From an uncultured Bacteroidota bacterium (GTDB lineage Bacteria; Bacteroidota; Bacteroidia; Flavobacteriales; Flavobacteriaceae): a stretch of DNA of 64,000 nt. Positions 36,940 to 46,375 of the stretch are shown here, one piece after another (position 1 is the first letter of the stretch; each line of letters begins with the position of its first letter). The notes below the pieces were generated by a model. That model saw only the letters and a list, made by a program, of their open reading frames with translations, ran no database searches and was not told where the DNA came from. The stretch is from contig CACEGG010000003.1 in NCBI GenBank assembly GCA_902559035.1, positions 85,608-149,607 of the forward strand. Direction: 5' to 3'. Position numbers and translations under genes: made by a program.

Positions 36940-38316
36940 TTATAATTTTGTGTTGTATAGCCTTTCTGATTGACCTACAAGATACCAAGAAAAAAGCGCT
37001 ACAAAAAGATATAGTTCAGCATTAGCGGTAAATAAAGGAATTAACAATCCAAATTTTGTTAGACTGGTAATAAAACCAATTGATTTATGATTATAATCAA
37101 CAGACTTTAAGTAAAGCCTAGCAGAATTATAAATGGCTTTAATTAATATTAATAAATACAGAACTAAAGAAATAATACCCATCTGAACACCATAAATTAA
37201 AAATTGATTTTCACCTCCAATTTTAATAGATTGGTCCACACCACTTGCGTTACCACTCATAGCTAATCCCACTCCAAACGGATTTTCATAAATGGAAATA
37301 ATTCCTTCAATCCACTCAACTAAATGTCCTAAACTTGATGTATTTTGAAAGGTCAGAGTATCTTGAATAAAAAATCTCAACTCTTCATCTGAAAAATTAT
37401 ATACGTAAACAAATCCTAATAATACTATGAAAAACATAGAAAAAATTATTTTATAATTCCTCGATAAATAAAGTCCAAAAACTAAAACTAAAATTCCAGA
37501 AAACATAGAGGCTCTTGAAAAAGCAAACAGAAATGAAAAAATAATTACCAAAATTAGACTAAAAAAAAGAAGTTTGTTTTGTTTATGCTTTGAGTGTGTA
37601 AATAGCCATAGAACTAAAGAAAAAAACAATAATAAAGATGCTGAAAATTCTAGTGGATCAGCAAAAAATGAAGCATATCTAGGCTTAGCACCTTGACTTT
37701 CAAATGACCAATTCAATCCATAATTACCCTGAGGATCAATATCATTAACAACAAGATTATAATTAGAATATCCTAAAAAAGAATGCAAGTGAGTACCAGC
37801 AACAGTCTCAAGAAGCGCAATTATAAAAGACAACAAGGTTAAGAAAACCAGCAGTTTAATAACTATGTTCCAGTTTTTAAAATTAAAATCTGTGTTTCGG
37901 CCAAAAAAATATAGTATTCCAATTAAAAAGATATTTTTAGCATAAATTATTTTAGAAATCAAATTAGCTTCTCCTAAGGGAATAATTAAGTAAACAAGTA
38001 CTAGCGCTAGAAAAGTAATAATTAATTTATCAAGAACAGAAAAATTAAAAGTTCTATTAATAAATGAACGCTTAGTTCCGATTATAAAAAGTATAAAACT
38101 TGAAAAGAAAACAAAATCTTTTGAATATTTAATGCTGTTTATAAGAACTGTATTTTCAAAAGCATTAAAAACTGTAATTTGAAAAACAGTATAAAAGGGC
38201 AAAAAACATATTACATAAAGTAATAGGTACGCAGAATTTCCCTTATATATTTCACCTAAGGTAAGACCAATGAAAATTATGTAAATTAAAATAAGTAAAG
38301 AAGCTAGTACAATCAT
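36940..38316 (-). CDS. Wzy-like polymerase / O-antigen ligase family protein
   Basis: A 458-residue membrane protein with about eleven to twelve helices. The large periplasmic loop around residues 310-360 contains ENPFGVGLAMSGN and precedes two last helices, as in Wzy/WaaL proteins, and FAFSRASMFSGILVL is the arginine-rich loop typical of the family. It would polymerise the repeat unit flipped by the Wzx encoded 870 nt upstream. It overlaps the GT2 gene by 4 nt. This is the second polymerase in the window. Confidence 0.82.
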   Translation of the reverse strand: MIVLASLLILIYIIFIGLTLGEIYKGNSAYLLLYVICFLPFYTVFQITVFNAFENTVLINSIKYSKDFVFFSSFILFIIGTKRSFINRTFNFSVLDKLIITFLALVLVYLIIPLGEANLISKIIYAKNIFLIGILYFFGRNTDFNFKNWNIVIKLLVFLTLLSFIIALLETVAGTHLHSFLGYSNYNLVVNDIDPQGNYGLNWSFESQGAKPRYASFFADPLEFSASLLLFFSLVLWLFTHSKHKQNKLLFFSLILVIIFSFLFAFSRASMFSGILVLVFGLYLSRNYKIIFSMFFIVLLGFVYVYNFSDEELRFFIQDTLTFQNTSSLGHLVEWIEGIISIYENPFGVGLAMSGNASGVDQSIKIGGENQFLIYGVQMGIISLVLYLLILIKAIYNSARLYLKSVDYNHKSIGFITSLTKFGLLIPLFTANAELYLFVALFSWYLVGQSERLYNTKL

Positions 38317-39197
38317 TTAATTTCAAGTTTAAGCCCATCAATTATACCCTGATAAATAATTCTTAATTTATTAAATCTTAATCTTAAAATGAAATATACT
38401 GAATAGAAAAACAGTTTAATTGATTGATATAGAATTAATCCCAAAAAATTAAATTTATTAATATGCTTTCTTAAAAGATATATGTGATTTTTAAAATTTA
38501 GGTAATGAACTTTTGGAGATAAATTTCCTTCAAATGATGAATTTTTAGAGGATTTTGAACCGTGATGGTATACCAAACTTGTGTTAACTAAATTAAGGGA
38601 AAATCCTAAATCTTTAATTCTAAAGGACCAGTCTACATCTTCATAATATGCAAAAAAATTCTCATCAATTAGGCCAACTTTTTTTATTATATCTACTTTT
38701 AATAAAATACAGCATCCTGTAACCCAGTCAAGTCGTAAATTTCTATTTGGGTTTTTAATTGTGGATGTGTAACCAAAAAATTTATTAATATACCCACCAG
38801 CACTCCAAACAGAATTTTTATTATTATAATTCATTATTAAAGGTTGAACAGCACCAATTAAATTGTTTTTATTTGTTGTATTTATTAATGGATCTATAAA
38901 ATTTTCATCAACCTCAGTATCATTATTTAATAGCATTACATATTTAAAATTATTTTGAATAGCATAATTTATCCCTTGATTATTAGCTGCTCCAAATCCT
39001 CGGTTATATTCATTTTTAAAAACTTTTAGTTTTTTAAAATTATCACTAAGATTTTTTAATTTTTTAAAATTTGATTCATTATCAATTAAAAGAACCTCAA
39101 AGTTTTTGAATTTACTTTTATAAATAGACAATAAACATTTTGAAGTTAATTCGTACTGTTTCCAATTAACTATTATTATGGCTAATTTATTGTCCAT
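38313..39197 (-). CDS. Family 2 glycosyltransferase
   Basis: The 294-residue GT-A protein has IIIVNWKQYELTSKCLLSI, LLIDNESN, the metal-binding MLLNNDTEVD and the late DEDFF/YEDVDWSFRIKDLGF motif typical of rhamnosyl-like GT2 enzymes. The GAANNQGINYA loop matches as well. A hydrophobic C-terminus suggests membrane association. It overlaps the flippase gene by 11 nt and the polymerase gene by 4 nt. Confidence 0.89.
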   Translation of the reverse strand: MDNKLAIIIVNWKQYELTSKCLLSIYKSKFKNFEVLLIDNESNFKKLKNLSDNFKKLKVFKNEYNRGFGAANNQGINYAIQNNFKYVMLLNNDTEVDENFIDPLINTTNKNNLIGAVQPLIMNYNNKNSVWSAGGYINKFFGYTSTIKNPNRNLRLDWVTGCCILLKVDIIKKVGLIDENFFAYYEDVDWSFRIKDLGFSLNLVNTSLVYHHGSKSSKNSSFEGNLSPKVHYLNFKNHIYLLRKHINKFNFLGLILYQSIKLFFYSVYFILRLRFNKLRIIYQGIIDGLKLEIK

Positions 39198-40431
39198 TTG
39201 TATTAGATTTTGAAAGAAGTATGGTGTGAACTAGGAAACTAATAAACTCCGATATTAATAATGCTACAGCCAGTCCAAAGCCATTATAATAATAACTTAG
39301 TATTAATGCTAATGGAATCATAAAAAACAATGAATACCATGTAGATTTATTTAGAACATCTTTTTTTTCATTTATTAGAATTATTAAAATATTTTTAAAA
39401 TTTAACATAGCTAAAAAAGGAATAAAGGATAATAAGCTTAGAATTTGATTTGAATATATTATTTCTTCACCTGAAAATAATAGTATAATCCATTTAGAAA
39501 ACAGTGTACATAAAACACCTAAACTAAATGTTAAAACTAATCCTCTTTTAAAATAATAATTCAAGTACTTATTTAAATTAGGATTATCATTCTTATTTAT
39601 AACCGTAGCGTTTTGTAAAACAGACTGAATAATAAACACAGGTATCATTCTAAGTAAAAAGGCAACTCTATTTGCCAAAGCAAATTTTCCTAGTTCAGAG
39701 TCATTAACAAATAATTTAAGAATTACTAGAGTACTATGAATAGATACGTGCCCAGCAACAGATGACATAAAAAATTGAAAATTTTCATGTAATCTAAATT
39801 TTATTTGATTTAAGTCTGAGAAATCAATTTTCGACTTTTTCTTTTTAAAAAACAAAATCCAATAAAGAATATATAAAGTTGATAACACTGAACCGTAAAT
39901 TAAATTAACCATAAAAGCATCATCTGGACCAGTAATAGTTAACACTATTAATACTAAGTAAATTAATTTAGAAACAGCATTGAGTATGGCTAATACAGAT
40001 AAATTATTTTTTCCCTGCAGATAAAATACAGGATGAACGGCTTCACTAAACAAAATTGGAATCGAGAAAAGTATAATTAACTTATAATTATTAAAAAAGG
40101 AAGTTGTTGCTGTAAAAACAATAATAATTAATGATATAACAATTGCAATAAATAATCTTAGAGACACTAAATTTTTTATCAGTGTTGCTTCCTTATTAAT
40201 ATCATTCAAAATAGAAATTTGTTTTGGACCGTTTAAATGATAGCCATAACTAACAACAATAGAAATCAACATAAATATTGAAAATGCATAGTTAACTAGC
40301 CCAAATTGACTGTCACCCAAGTTCTGGAACAGTATTGGAGTTACAATAATTGCTATTAAAATGTTTACCCCTTGATTTAATGAAAGGTTAATGAAATTTT
40401 TTATAAAAATATTCTTAACCTTTTTATTCAT
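39187..40431 (-). CDS. wzx: Wzx flippase (second)
   Basis: A 414-residue polytopic protein of the MOP superfamily. FINLSLNQGVNILIAIIVTPILF and LGDSQFGLVNYAFSIF are the usual Wzx N-terminus, and about twelve helices follow. It exports the repeat unit made by the 46-33 kb module. It lies between the Wzz-like gene and the GT2 gene. It differs clearly from the flippase at 12.5 kb. Confidence 0.87.
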   Translation of the reverse strand: MNKKVKNIFIKNFINLSLNQGVNILIAIIVTPILFQNLGDSQFGLVNYAFSIFMLISIVVSYGYHLNGPKQISILNDINKEATLIKNLVSLRLFIAIVISLIIIVFTATTSFFNNYKLIILFSIPILFSEAVHPVFYLQGKNNLSVLAILNAVSKLIYLVLIVLTITGPDDAFMVNLIYGSVLSTLYILYWILFFKKKKSKIDFSDLNQIKFRLHENFQFFMSSVAGHVSIHSTLVILKLFVNDSELGKFALANRVAFLLRMIPVFIIQSVLQNATVINKNDNPNLNKYLNYYFKRGLVLTFSLGVLCTLFSKWIILLFSGEEIIYSNQILSLLSFIPFLAMLNFKNILIILINEKKDVLNKSTWYSLFFMIPLALILSYYYNGFGLAVALLISEFISFLVHTILLSKSNTNGQ

Positions 40432-40469
40432 TTTAAGTATTAATGAGTTAAATGAATATATGAATAAAT

Positions 40470-41528
40470 TTACAGCGAATCTAGGGTTCTTTTAAATGAC
40501 AATGAAAAAATTGAAAACCCTAAGCCAAAAATCATTCCGTAAATGATGGTTTTTAATAATTTCCATCTTGAGTTTTCTAAAGGATAACTAGGACTATCTA
40601 TAATTTGAATTAAAGGCATATTATTTCTGTGAGTTACTTTTGCTAACTCTAGCTGTTTGAGAAGTTCTTGATAAATAGCGCTATTGGCTTGAACGTCAAT
40701 CATAGCTTTTTGATATGGAACTAGATTTACCTTTGAAAGAGGGTTTGGATTTGGAATGCTCTGATCTATCTCTGCTAGAAGCATAATAGATGTGTCCAAA
40801 ACAATTTTGACACTATCAGACTGTCTTTGTAAAATTTTAAGATTTGACCCTGTTTTTAGTGTCTTAGTTTCATTATAAAATTGGTTAACTATTTTAACTA
40901 AATTTTCATTAAAGGTTTTAGCTAAGGTTTCATCTTTATGATCAAAACCAATTTCTAAAATAGTTGTTTTTCTACTGGGCTTATCAACTATTAAATTTTT
41001 CTTTTTTATATTTTTTATCAGATCCTTTATTAAACTATCTTTAACTCTTGAGATAGTCTTATTTGATCCAAGATTATTAGTGTCAACTCCTAGTTTATTC
41101 CATTTATTTACTAGATTTTCCGATTGAATAAAACGTTTAATTAAGAAAAAATCTTTTTTACCATCATTCCCTGAAGACATCAAGGTTTTTTTAATCATTG
41201 AATTAGATCTGTATAATTCTTGTATATTATCAATCTGAAATAGACTTGAAGCATCAATAAAACTTGAAGCATTAATACCAGCTAAAGAGGCCAAAGAACT
41301 CAAATCCCCCATGGAGCTTGTGCTGTCGTTATCTAATACAAAAGTCGTTCTAGCAAAATAGGTTGGTTTAATGAGGTAATTATAGGAAATAGTAAAAAAT
41401 AAAAAACAAAATGTACCTAAGATTATTATTCCCCTATTAGAAAATAAAAACAATATCCAATCTTTAAGTCGCTTATAAAGAAAACTTAAAGAGATCTTAT
41501 CTTCAAAAGTATTTTTTTCCAAGCTCAC
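40470..41528 (-). CDS. wzz: Wzz-like chain-length protein without kinase domain
   Basis: A 352-residue protein with two flanking membrane helices (about residues 29-50 and 322-342) around a long periplasmic region, the Wzz PCP layout. FARTTFVLDNDSTSSMGDLSSLASLAG is the typical post-helix segment. It would set chain length with the exporter encoded 2 nt downstream. Unlike Wzc it has no cytoplasmic tyrosine kinase domain, and no separate kinase is visible here. The start is GTG. Confidence 0.86.
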   Translation of the reverse strand: MSLEKNTFEDKISLSFLYKRLKDWILFLFSNRGIIILGTFCFLFFTISYNYLIKPTYFARTTFVLDNDSTSSMGDLSSLASLAGINASSFIDASSLFQIDNIQELYRSNSMIKKTLMSSGNDGKKDFFLIKRFIQSENLVNKWNKLGVDTNNLGSNKTISRVKDSLIKDLIKNIKKKNLIVDKPSRKTTILEIGFDHKDETLAKTFNENLVKIVNQFYNETKTLKTGSNLKILQRQSDSVKIVLDTSIMLLAEIDQSIPNPNPLSKVNLVPYQKAMIDVQANSAIYQELLKQLELAKVTHRNNMPLIQIIDSPSYPLENSRWKLLKTIIYGMIFGLGFSIFSLSFKRTLDSL

Positions 41529-41529
41529 G

Positions 41530-44064
41530 TTAATTAATTTGATTAATTGCTAAAATTAAAGTTGCCAACCCTGTTGTAAAACTTAATAATTGATTAGCTG
41601 CAATTGGGTTTTTTAAGGGCTTTTTTGGAACTATTACCTCAGAACCAGGCTCAGCTTTTGGGTATATATTAAAAAACAGGAATTTTTTGGTTCTGGCTAC
41701 ATCACCATTAGCATAAACAATATAGGTATCGGAGCGTTTTGCTTTATTATCAAAACCTCCCGATGAGTTAATATAATATTTCAAGCTTTTATTGGGAATA
41801 AATCTTACAGTAGTAGGGTATAATAATTCTCCTCTGAGTCTAACTGTTTCTAATTTTTTTGGTACAACTATAACATCACCCTCCTTTAGCAATAAGTCTG
41901 ATTTAGATTTTGGTGATTTAATAATTGCCTCTAAATCAATACCAATCGCTTCTGATTTTGAAATAGGAATATCACCCTGAACTGAATTCTTTTTTATAAT
42001 TTCAGAAATTCTTTCAGTTTTAGCATAACTGCCAAGATTTTTACTGTCATTTTTTTGAGCCTCAAGATTCTTTAAATCCTCATCAATTCTTTGAATTAAT
42101 AAAACTTCCGATTCAGTTAAAGTTCCTTTCTTAGATAAAACTTTACTTTTAAGATCATTAAGGTTTTTTATTTTTTTTGTTAAATCAGACTTTATTTCAG
42201 CAAATTCTGTCAGTCTAATGAGTGTTGCTCCCTTTAAATAAGCCATATTTTTAAACCCACCTGATCTGTTAATTAAATCAGATATTCTTTCATTTTTTGA
42301 TGAGATAGCGTACTTTCCAGGATACATTACTTCACCCTCAACTCTAGCATATTGTTGCACGTAAAAATTTGGATTTTTTCTAACTATAACCTGATCGAAA
42401 GGTTTTATAGTTAATGAACTTTTATTAATATTTTTATTTAAATCAAAAGTTAAAATTTCAGTAATATTATTATCATTTAATTCGTTTACTGACAACCTTC
42501 TGTTAATTTCAATCCTACTGGAAGATGCGTTTTCTTTAAAACCTCCTGCAAGTAAAATTAAATCAGAAACAGAGAGGTTTTCTGAATATGGGAAAACTCC
42601 AGGATTATTTATCTCGCCCATAATTTCAACATAATTGTCTTCACTCAAATCGTTTAAAGAAAGAATATTTAATACATCTTCTTCTTTTAAAAGAAAAGAA
42701 GGTTTATTCATTTCATTTTGAAGATCTAATGTAATTGTAGTCGTTGAATAGTCTTTATTTGTTCGAGTTACGTAGGCCTTTTCATAATAAACATCACTTT
42801 TTAAACCTCCTGCCTTTTCAACTAAATCTTTAATTGACATACCATCATAAACAGAAAAAGTTCCAGGTCTATAAACTGCTCCACTAACTATAACTCTATT
42901 GTTGTATTTTTCTATTATTTTATCTACTTGATACTTGTCACCAGTCATAGGTTTAAAAAACTGAAATTGATCTGAATTTATATCAACTATTTTTAACTCT
43001 CCATCAATTATTCTTGTTAGTTTAATTGATTTTTTAAATGCATTTTCAGAAAGTCCACCAGAGTATGATAGGAGGTCTGCTAGGGTCTCGTCATTTTTAG
43101 TTTCAAATTTACCAGGTATTTTTACTGCTCCTTCAATTGTTACTCTGTTGGTGTAGGGGCCAACTACAATAAGGTCATTATTTTCTAATCTTATATTTGA
43201 ACTACCATCACCTTTATTTAAGAATTTATAAACATCCACTGTGTTCACTAATTTATTGTTCCTGTAGAGTTTTATTTCTCTTAAAGTTGCTTTTTCGGTA
43301 ATACCACCAGCAACATAAATAGCATTGTATACAGTATTAAAAGCACTAAAATTATAAGTTCCAGGAAGGTTTACTTCACCAACAATATTAACTCTAACGG
43401 CTCTTGGTATTCCAACAGAAATATTAACAAAAGTTGTTTTATTATTGATACCGGTATAAATTGTTTTAAATCTGGAAAGCAGTCTCTTCTTTGCATTCTT
43501 CAGAGATAATCCGTTTAGATTTACAGGACCAATATTTTCAAGAATGACATCTCCGTCAGGACTTACCTCAGATTGATAATAATTTTCAGACTGACCATAA
43601 ATATCAATAAACAACTTGTCTCCAGGACCTATAACATAATCTAGTGGAGTGGGAATATTTAAATTAGACTGGAAAGATAAAAATGTATTTCCCCTAAAAA
43701 CATTAAATCCATAAATATCGGAATTACTAGTCTCTCTAAAAATCTCCATCTCCTCAGTCCATCTTTGTCTTAATCTGGTATCTTCTAAAGGGGTGCTTGC
43801 GTTTTGAGAAACTCTACTGATAGTTTCAGTAGATTTAAATTTTTTATCTAATTCATTTATTTCAGAGGGATCCATACCCTGCTCTTTAGCCATTCTCAAT
43901 AAATCAAACTGAGTATACCCCTGCGAACCAGCTCTTCTTAATAATAAATCTATTTGAGTATTATTTAAATCAGAAAAATTAATATTTGATAAATCAGAAA
44001 AATTTTGTGAATAATTCTGAAATGAGAACAAAAAACATATTAATAAAATATAATATCTTAACAT
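41530..44064 (-). CDS. Wza-like outer-membrane polysaccharide exporter with six SLBB repeats
   Basis: An 844-residue protein with a signal peptide (cleavage near residue 19), a polysaccharide-export domain around residues 140-215 (YVIGPGDKLFIDIYGQ, SPDGDVILENIGPV) and six SLBB repeats. They begin at VRVNIVGEVNLPGTYNF, NRVTIEGAVKIPGKF, NRVIVSGAVYRPGTF, NYVEIMGEINNPGVF, QYARVEGEVMYPGKY and ETVRLRGELLYPTTV. A coiled segment separates the fifth and sixth. It forms the export channel across the periplasm and outer membrane. It is divergent from a small beta-barrel gene. Confidence 0.92.
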   Translation of the reverse strand: MLRYYILLICFLFSFQNYSQNFSDLSNINFSDLNNTQIDLLLRRAGSQGYTQFDLLRMAKEQGMDPSEINELDKKFKSTETISRVSQNASTPLEDTRLRQRWTEEMEIFRETSNSDIYGFNVFRGNTFLSFQSNLNIPTPLDYVIGPGDKLFIDIYGQSENYYQSEVSPDGDVILENIGPVNLNGLSLKNAKKRLLSRFKTIYTGINNKTTFVNISVGIPRAVRVNIVGEVNLPGTYNFSAFNTVYNAIYVAGGITEKATLREIKLYRNNKLVNTVDVYKFLNKGDGSSNIRLENNDLIVVGPYTNRVTIEGAVKIPGKFETKNDETLADLLSYSGGLSENAFKKSIKLTRIIDGELKIVDINSDQFQFFKPMTGDKYQVDKIIEKYNNRVIVSGAVYRPGTFSVYDGMSIKDLVEKAGGLKSDVYYEKAYVTRTNKDYSTTTITLDLQNEMNKPSFLLKEEDVLNILSLNDLSEDNYVEIMGEINNPGVFPYSENLSVSDLILLAGGFKENASSSRIEINRRLSVNELNDNNITEILTFDLNKNINKSSLTIKPFDQVIVRKNPNFYVQQYARVEGEVMYPGKYAISSKNERISDLINRSGGFKNMAYLKGATLIRLTEFAEIKSDLTKKIKNLNDLKSKVLSKKGTLTESEVLLIQRIDEDLKNLEAQKNDSKNLGSYAKTERISEIIKKNSVQGDIPISKSEAIGIDLEAIIKSPKSKSDLLLKEGDVIVVPKKLETVRLRGELLYPTTVRFIPNKSLKYYINSSGGFDNKAKRSDTYIVYANGDVARTKKFLFFNIYPKAEPGSEVIVPKKPLKNPIAANQLLSFTTGLATLILAINQIN

Positions 44065-44159
44065 TTTTAGTTTATTGGAAAGACGAATATACTGAAAAAG
44101 TGCTTATTTTAGATTTAACTTTTAGATTAATAAAGATTTAGCTAACATTAACACAGCCA

Positions 44160-44762
44160 ATGATTAAATATATTTTATCCTGTTTTTTACTGTTATTCTT
44201 AAATTTGAGTAATTCACAAACTGAACTAAAATTTAACCTTGCTTCAGCTCTTATATTAACACCAAATATTGGAATTGAAGTTCAACTTTCAGAAAAAATT
44301 GGGTATCAGTTAGATACTAGTGCTACATTTTTTGATAACATTGAAGGTTCCCCTTTTCAAACCACTCAAATTTTTAATGAAATTAGATACTACCCTAAAC
44401 TAAAAGAAGGTAAAAATAAACGCTCTTTTTTCATCGGTCCTCACGTTGGATATGGAATGTTTACCCTCAGAATTCCAAAATTTATAACCTCAATTGTTGA
44501 TACTGAGTTAAAAGAGGAAGGCAGTTATCAATCTGGAAGAAATGCTTATTACGGGATAACAATTGGAAAGAAAATCCCTCTAAAAAATACCAAATTTAAT
44601 CTAGAATTATTTATCGGAGGAGGAAGTTCGCAGTCCAATTACAAATACTATAATAAAGAAGGGAATAGAATTTTTGAGAATCCTGATATTGAGAAAAACT
44701 TTAACCAAAGTGGTGAAGAACTAGTTTATAAGGGTGGGCTAATGCTTACTTACAGGCTGTAA
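44160..44762 (+). CDS. Small outer-membrane beta-barrel protein, DUF3575-like
   Basis: A 200-residue protein with a signal peptide ending near SNSQ and alternating-hydrophobicity strands. NLASALILTPNIGIEVQLSEKIGYQ resembles the start of DUF3575 outer-membrane barrels, and the last strand TYRL fits a barrel C-terminus. It is the only plus-strand gene between 33.6 and 46.3 kb, divergent from the exporter, and its stop directly abuts the convergent WcaJ-type gene. Role unknown; I assume a porin-like or assembly part. Confidence 0.6.
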   Translation: MIKYILSCFLLLFLNLSNSQTELKFNLASALILTPNIGIEVQLSEKIGYQLDTSATFFDNIEGSPFQTTQIFNEIRYYPKLKEGKNKRSFFIGPHVGYGMFTLRIPKFITSIVDTELKEEGSYQSGRNAYYGITIGKKIPLKNTKFNLELFIGGGSSQSNYKYYNKEGNRIFENPDIEKNFNQSGEELVYKGGLMLTYRL

Positions 44763-46127
44763 TTATCTAAATCTTAAAACTCCTTTAAATAAAATTAAAA
44801 TAGTTCTAATTACAATTTTTAAATCTAAAAAAATACTCCAATTTTTAAAGTAAAAAACATCCATTTTTACTCTATGACTCATTTCTTGAAATGAAGATAT
44901 AAAACCTGAATGACCTAAACTCTGCGCTAAACCTGTTATTCCAGGCTTATAGCGATGTCTTTTTTCAAAATTTTTAACTTTAGATCTGTATTCTTTATTT
45001 AAATTGATAGGGTGAGGTCTAGGTCCGACTACAGACATATCGCCAAAGAAAACATTAATAAATTGAGGCATTTCATCAAGAGTACTTAATCTTAAAAATT
45101 TACCAAATTTTGTAAGCCTCTCATCGTTATCATCTGCCATTTTAGTGTCAGACATGGAATTTGGAACCATTGTTCTAAACTTAATACATTCAAATATTTT
45201 ACCTCTATATCCCTCTCTTTTTTGAATAAAAAATACAGGACCTTTTGAAGATAATTTTATGATTATTCCAATTATTGGAGTCAACCATGAAAGAATTAGA
45301 GTTAGAACTAAAAATGAAAAAAGTATATCAAAAGATCTTTTTATATAAAGATTAAATACATTGTCAAGAGGAAGTTTATTTATACTTATGTAAGGAACTG
45401 TTGAAATTTTGGATATAAAAAAGTTTTTGTAATCGTGGAAAGCTAAATCAGGTATAGAACTAACCTTGATATTTAATTTATCCGCAATTTCTATTATTTT
45501 TTCCTGAGTTTTCAGTTTAACTTTTTGAGAAAAAAAAATTCTGTCATATTTTTTAATAACACTTTCATCTAAATCAGTAAACTTACCTAAATATGGAACA
45601 GAACTTAGCTTGAATTTAGAATTATAAGTATATATGCCATCAGCTCTGTAACCTAACTCTGGAAATTTTAAAATTTCATCATACAATTGAGAAACCTGAT
45701 TATTATTTCCAATAATTAGACACCTCAAAATATTTCCTCCAGTAGCCCTATATTTTTCTAAAATTGTATCTACAGTTAGCTTATATAAAAGCATTAAAAA
45801 ATAAAATAGAGCAGCAGCAATTATTATTGTAAGTAAATAAAATTCCATTCTATAAAAGAGTAAGTTCAAAATAGAAACAAAACCGCTAAACAGAAACAGA
45901 CTCTTTAGAGTAGATTTAATTAAATTCCATTTTTTGATATCACGTCCTACTACATGAGACTTAAGTGCAATTGATATTAAAAACCAAAATGCTATGAAAA
46001 GATTATTTACATAAGTCCATTTAGTATGTGTGAATGCAAGCATAATATTAGTAGATATAATAATCACTAAAAATTCACCTAAATAATATAGAATTGGAAA
46101 ATAAAAACTGAATCTACTTTTTGACAT
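44763..46127 (-). CDS. Undecaprenyl-phosphate glycosylphosphotransferase (WcaJ-like, full length)
   Basis: The start is the ATG at 46127 (MSKSRFSFYFPILYYL, 454 residues); a TTG 9 nt upstream lies inside a promoter element. Four N-terminal helices and a Rossmann-like CoA-binding domain (LRCLIIGNNNQVSQLYDEIL) precede the catalytic part KRSFDILFSFLVLTLI, KFRTMVPNS, LRLSTLDEMPQFINVF with the intact Asp-Glu dyad, and GDMSVVGPRPHP. It starts repeat-unit synthesis by moving a sugar-1-phosphate onto undecaprenyl phosphate. It is the first gene of the 46-33 kb module. Confidence 0.93.
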   Translation of the reverse strand: MSKSRFSFYFPILYYLGEFLVIIISTNIMLAFTHTKWTYVNNLFIAFWFLISIALKSHVVGRDIKKWNLIKSTLKSLFLFSGFVSILNLLFYRMEFYLLTIIIAAALFYFLMLLYKLTVDTILEKYRATGGNILRCLIIGNNNQVSQLYDEILKFPELGYRADGIYTYNSKFKLSSVPYLGKFTDLDESVIKKYDRIFFSQKVKLKTQEKIIEIADKLNIKVSSIPDLAFHDYKNFFISKISTVPYISINKLPLDNVFNLYIKRSFDILFSFLVLTLILSWLTPIIGIIIKLSSKGPVFFIQKREGYRGKIFECIKFRTMVPNSMSDTKMADDNDERLTKFGKFLRLSTLDEMPQFINVFFGDMSVVGPRPHPINLNKEYRSKVKNFEKRHRYKPGITGLAQSLGHSGFISSFQEMSHRVKMDVFYFKNWSIFLDLKIVIRTILILFKGVLRFR

Positions 46128-46133
46128 ACTTAA

Positions 46134-46141
46134 CAAATATA
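46134..46141 (-). promoter_or_regulatory. Flavobacterial -7 element of the WcaJ-like gene
   Basis: TATATTTG on the minus strand is an exact TAnnTTTG match 6 nt before the ATG at 46127. A transcript started here would be nearly leaderless. No -33 TTG is seen at the usual spacing. Confidence 0.45.
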
Positions 46142-46157
46142 AAACTTTTTAAAAATT

Positions 46158-46173
46158 CATCCTTGCTAGGATG
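46158..46173 (-). terminator. Hairpin downstream of the tRNA-Leu gene
   Basis: CATCC/GGATG stem with a 6-nt loop, followed on the minus strand by AATTTTT. It could end the tRNA transcript before the WcaJ-like gene. Stem is short, so it may be weak. Confidence 0.4.
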
Positions 46174-46199
46174 TTTTATATTTTATTTTCGTTAGTTAG

Positions 46200-46281
46200 T
46201 ACTTCGGGTGGGAATCGAACCCACACTCTTGAAAGAACTGGATTTTGAATCCAGCGCGTCTACCAATTCCGCCACCGAAGC
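46200..46281 (-). tRNA. tRNA-Leu (anticodon CAA)
   Basis: An 82-nt tRNA reads from 46281 to 46200. The acceptor stem pairs GCTTCGG with CCGAAGT, the anticodon loop is TTCAAAA (anticodon CAA) inside a CTGGA/TCCAG stem, the long variable arm is of class II, and the T-arm GTGGGTTCGATTCCCAC is standard. CCA is not encoded. It reads leucine codon UUG, which is common in this AT-rich DNA. It separates the polysaccharide locus from the housekeeping region. Confidence 0.95.
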
Positions 46282-46289
46282 AAGGAGCG

Positions 46290-46297
46290 CAAAAATA
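46290..46297 (-). promoter_or_regulatory. -7 element of the tRNA-Leu gene
   Basis: TATTTTTG on the minus strand matches TAnnTTTG and lies 8 nt before the tRNA 5' end, the spacing expected for a transcription start at or just before the mature end. No -33 TTG is visible. Confidence 0.4.
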
Positions 46298-46348
46298 TAA
46301 AAAATATATATTATACCTACATAAATTATGTATCCTAAAATAAATTAG

Positions 46349-46356
46349 TAAATTTG
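46349..46356 (+). promoter_or_regulatory. -7 element of prs
   Basis: TAAATTTG is an exact match to TAnnTTTG, 19 nt before the prs ATG. The -33 region lacks a clear TTG. Confidence 0.4.
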
Positions 46357-46375
46357 CCGTCCATTATTAGAAGAA

